A stretch of DNA of 43,192 bases from Alphaproteobacteria bacterium CG_4_9_14_3_um_filter_47_13 (GTDB lineage Bacteria; Pseudomonadota; Alphaproteobacteria; Micavibrionales; Micavibrionaceae). Location of the stretch: NCBI GenBank assembly GCA_002789675.1, contig PFTR01000099.1:1-43192 (forward strand), in the 5' to 3' direction. Shown one piece after another: positions 40,672 through 43,192 of this stretch (position 1 is its first letter; each line of letters opens with the position of its first letter). Under the pieces are notes generated by a model. It made no database searches, was not told where the DNA came from, and saw only the letters and a program-made list of their open reading frames with translations. Made by a program: the position numbers and the translations under genes.

Positions 40672-43192
40672 CTAACCCAAAATTTTGCCGTGGCAGTGTT
40701 TGTATTTATTGCCGCTGCCGCAGGGGCAGGGGGCGTTGCGCTGGGTTTTCCCCCATGTTGCGGGGTCTGTTTTGCTGAATTCCTGTTTTTGCGGAAAGGG
40801 TTTGACGGTGCTGTCTCTGTCCATTTGATAACCGACAGAGCGTTTTTGCTGGACACCCATGCCCATCATGGCCGGATCCTGCCTTGTCTCCTGAGTATTC
40901 CCAAAGGCCGCACGGCGCATAAACAGATGCTTTGAGTCCTGATCAATATTAAATTCCACCAGACTCAGCGTTTCAGTGACGCTTTCCCGCAAATGATCGA
41001 TCATCATTTCAAACATGCCAAAGGCTTCGGCTTTATATTCATTGAGTGGATCACGCTGGGCAAAAGCACGAAGGCTGATACCCTGCCGCAAATGGTCAAG
41101 ATTGAGCAAATGCTCTTTCCAGTGCTGGTCAAGCTTTTGCAGAACCAGACCTTTTTGCAGCTTCTTGTAGATATCAGGCCCCGTATTGGCCGCTTTTTGC
41201 GCCATGAGGGCGTCCGATTGATCAATCATGCGCTCGATAATATCTTCTTCGGTGGTGCCTTCTTCCTTGGCCCATTCTTCTACAGGAAGATCAAGGTTCA
41301 GGATACGCTGTGCCTCGTTCTTAAGGGTGGTGATATCCCATTGTTCGGCATAGGTACGCGGCGGAATACAGCGGTGAACAAGATCTTCAATGGTCGTATG
41401 GCGCATGTCACGGACAAATTCATCAACATCATCGGAGGCCATCATTTCACGGCGCTGGTCATAGATCACCTTGCGCTGGTCATTCATGACATTATCGAAT
41501 TTGAGCAGGTTTTTACGGACATCAAAGTTCATGGCCTCGACTTTGGCCTGTGCCCGTTCCAGTGTTTTACTGATCCATGGATGGGTTAGCGCTTCGCCAT
41601 CGCGCAGCCCGATATGTTTGTGGGCGAGCAGCATCTCCATTTTTTCAGAGCCGAAAATACGCATTAAATCATCTTCCAGAGACAGCAAAAAGATGGTTTC
41701 GCCAGGATCTCCCTGACGACCCGAGCGTCCGCGAAGCTGGTTATCAATCCGGCGGGATTCGTGGCGTTCTGTGCCGACGACAAACAGACCGCCCGCTTCA
41801 CGGACTTTATCATGATCCTGCTTCATTTCGGCACGGATCTGCGCTGTTTTTTCTATTTTTTTATCTTCAGGCCAGCTTTCATCAATTTCTTCCCTGATCC
41901 TCATATCCACATTGCCGCCAAGCTGGATATCTGTTCCGCGTCCTGCCATATTCGTGGCAATGGTGACGGCGCCGGGGCGACCGGCCTGGGAAATGATAAA
42001 GGCTTCCTGCTCGTGGTGGCGGGCATTGAGAACGTGATGCGGAATTTTCTCTTTCTTGAGCTGGGCGGACAGCTTTTCCGATTTTTCAATTGATGTCGTG
42101 CCCAGAAGAATAGGCTGCTCCCGTTTCCGGCATTCTTTAACCAGTTGAATAGCCGCTTCTTCCTTTTCAAGAAGGTTTTTGTATATTTTATCGTCACTAT
42201 CAATCCGCTGGACAGGAACATTGGTCGGGATTTCAACAACGCCTAGTCCGTAAATGTCCATAAACTCCGCAGCTTCGGTCATGGCTGTGCCCGTCATACC
42301 GGCAAGCTTGGGATACATACGGAAATAATTCTGGAATGTAATGGATGCCAGAGTCTGGTTTTCATTCTGGATGGCAACGCCTTCCTTGGCTTCCAGAGCC
42401 TGATGCAAGCCTTCCGAAAAACGGCGACCTTCCATCATCCGTCCGGTAAATTCATCAATAATAACCACGCGCCCTTCGTGGAGGATGTAATCCTTGTCCG
42501 CGAAAAAGAGCTTATGGGCGCGGAGCGCCTGATTAACGTGGTGGACAAGGGAAATATTGTGGGCATCATAAAGATTGCCTTCGGTCAGAAGATTATTCTC
42601 CCTCAGAAGATTTTCAATATGTTCCGTGCCATTGTCGTTAAAGGTGATGGTGCGCATCTTTTCATCAAGATCATAATCGCTCTCGTTCAAACGTGGAATA
42701 ATCTTGTCAACGGCATTGTAAAGTTCGGAAAATGTTTCGGAAGGCCCTGATATAATCAGGGGTGTTCTGGCCTCATCAATCAGAATCGAATCGACTTCGT
42801 CAACGATGGCAAAATGCGGAGGACGCTGTACCATGCTTTCGAGCTGATATTTCATATTGTCGCGCAAAAAATCAAAGCCCAGTTCGTTATTGGTGCCGTA
42901 CATAACATCGGCGGCGTAGGCTTTTTTGCGTTCGGAATCCTCAAGATTGGCTGTAATACCACCAACAGTCAGCCCGAGGAAATTATAAACTTTTCCCATC
43001 CATTCGGCATCACGTTTGGCAAGGTAATCATTCACTGTCACCACATGCACACCCTTGCCGGACAGGGCATTGAGATAGACGGCCAGAGTGGCAACCAGCG
43101 TTTTGCCTTCCCCCGTTTTCATCTCGGCAATTTTTCCCTGATGGAGCGCAAGGCCGCCAACAAGCTGCATATCAAAATGGCGCTGCCCCAGC
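40672..43192 (-). CDS. secA: Preprotein translocase ATPase SecA (N-terminus beyond window)
   Basis: This frame is open to the window edge; 839 residues are seen and roughly 80 N-terminal ones are missing compared with the usual 900 or so. [30 protein letters not shown] (cited here only by its features) opens with the conserved helix and ends in the Walker [22 protein letters not shown] carries the DEVD box, [10 protein letters not shown] belongs to the second motor domain, then the helical scaffold and wing, and the C-terminal zinc motif [13 protein letters not shown] for SecB binding. It drives Sec-dependent export. A start at ATG 43170 would remove the conserved upstream residues and is not the true one. 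Confidence 0.97.
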   Translation of the reverse strand, partial: LGQRHFDMQLVGGLALHQGKIAEMKTGEGKTLVATLAVYLNALSGKGVHVVTVNDYLAKRDAEWMGKVYNFLGLTVGGITANLEDSERKKAYAADVMYGTNNELGFDFLRDNMKYQLESMVQRPPHFAIVDEVDSILIDEARTPLIISGPSETFSELYNAVDKIIPRLNESDYDLDEKMRTITFNDNGTEHIENLLRENNLLTEGNLYDAHNISLVHHVNQALRAHKLFFADKDYILHEGRVVIIDEFTGRMMEGRRFSEGLHQALEAKEGVAIQNENQTLASITFQNYFRMYPKLAGMTGTAMTEAAEFMDIYGLGVVEIPTNVPVQRIDSDDKIYKNLLEKEEAAIQLVKECRKREQPILLGTTSIEKSEKLSAQLKKEKIPHHVLNARHHEQEAFIISQAGRPGAVTIATNMAGRGTDIQLGGNVDMRIREEIDESWPEDKKIEKTAQIRAEMKQDHDKVREAGGLFVVGTERHESRRIDNQLRGRSGRQGDPGETIFLLSLEDDLMRIFGSEKMEMLLAHKHIGLRDGEALTHPWISKTLERAQAKVEAMNFDVRKNLLKFDNVMNDQRKVIYDQRREMMASDDVDEFVRDMRHTTIEDLVHRCIPPRTYAEQWDITTLKNEAQRILNLDLPVEEWAKEEGTTEEDIIERMIDQSDALMAQKAANTGPDIYKKLQKGLVLQKLDQHWKEHLLNLDHLRQGISLRAFAQRDPLNEYKAEAFGMFEMMIDHLRESVTETLSLVEFNIDQDSKHLFMRRAAFGNTQETRQDPAMMGMGVQQKRSVGYQMDRDSTVKPFPQKQEFSKTDPATWGKTQRNAPCPCGSGNKYKHCHGKILG

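Overview
The window looks like chromosomal DNA from an alphaproteobacterium of moderate GC content. The support is a proteobacterial Complex I operon (nuoA-F), RpoH with its family signature, a ZapA gene preceded by a small helical protein, an aroK-aroB-CorC cluster with a xerD-linked secreted protein on the other side, and a BatA-type membrane protein of the style seen in Alphaproteobacteria. A Micavibrionales- or Rhodospirillales-like lineage is my guess; no 16S rRNA is present to settle it. No tRNA, rRNA, CRISPR array, prophage or classical insertion sequence was seen.

Layout. 1-5631 is a surface-glycan block: FkbM methyltransferase (cut by the window edge), sulfotransferase-like protein, a glycan-transferase-like protein and a divergent methyltransferase-like protein on the minus strand, then a SAM methyltransferase and a glycosyltransferase on the plus strand. 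5726-10144 holds two large membrane proteins of the BatA / von Willebrand A type. 10139-12079 is a divergent pair: a His-rich cation exchanger and a small Cys-rich membrane protein. 12150-14819 has a palindromic repeat element followed by a lipoprotein and an Ala-rich secreted protein, neither of clear function. 14823-17344 has a histidine-phosphatase-like protein and an O-antigen ligase-like protein. 17663-18277 is a divergent receiver-domain protein ending in four 11-residue repeats, behind a candidate general-stress (EcfG-type) promoter.

18485-23548 is the NADH dehydrogenase operon nuoA-F with an extra 106-codon gene wedged between nuoA and nuoB; nuoG and later genes do not follow. 23577-27821 contains a proline iminopeptidase, a secreted nuclease-like protein and an M48 lipoprotein protease whose start codons overlap head to head, and a metallophosphatase-fold protein that has lost its metal-binding motifs. 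rpoH follows at 28038. On the minus strand tkt and gap form a central-carbon unit, split by a 467-bp cassette: a GxxExxY nuclease-fold gene bounded by 29-bp inverted repeats and abutting the tkt stop codon.

The right end is housekeeping: a small helical protein plus zapA (division), accA (fatty acid synthesis), xerD (chromosome dimer resolution), a secreted helical protein with an overlapping 47-residue membrane peptide, aroK-aroB (shikimate pathway), a CNNM/CBS CorC protein, and secA (N-terminus beyond the window).

The most interesting items are the inverted-repeat GxxExxY cassette, the extra nuo-operon gene, the receiver protein with tandem repeats behind its stress-type promoter, the catalytically degenerate phosphatase-fold proteins, and the repeat-flanked lipoprotein / Ala-rich protein pair.
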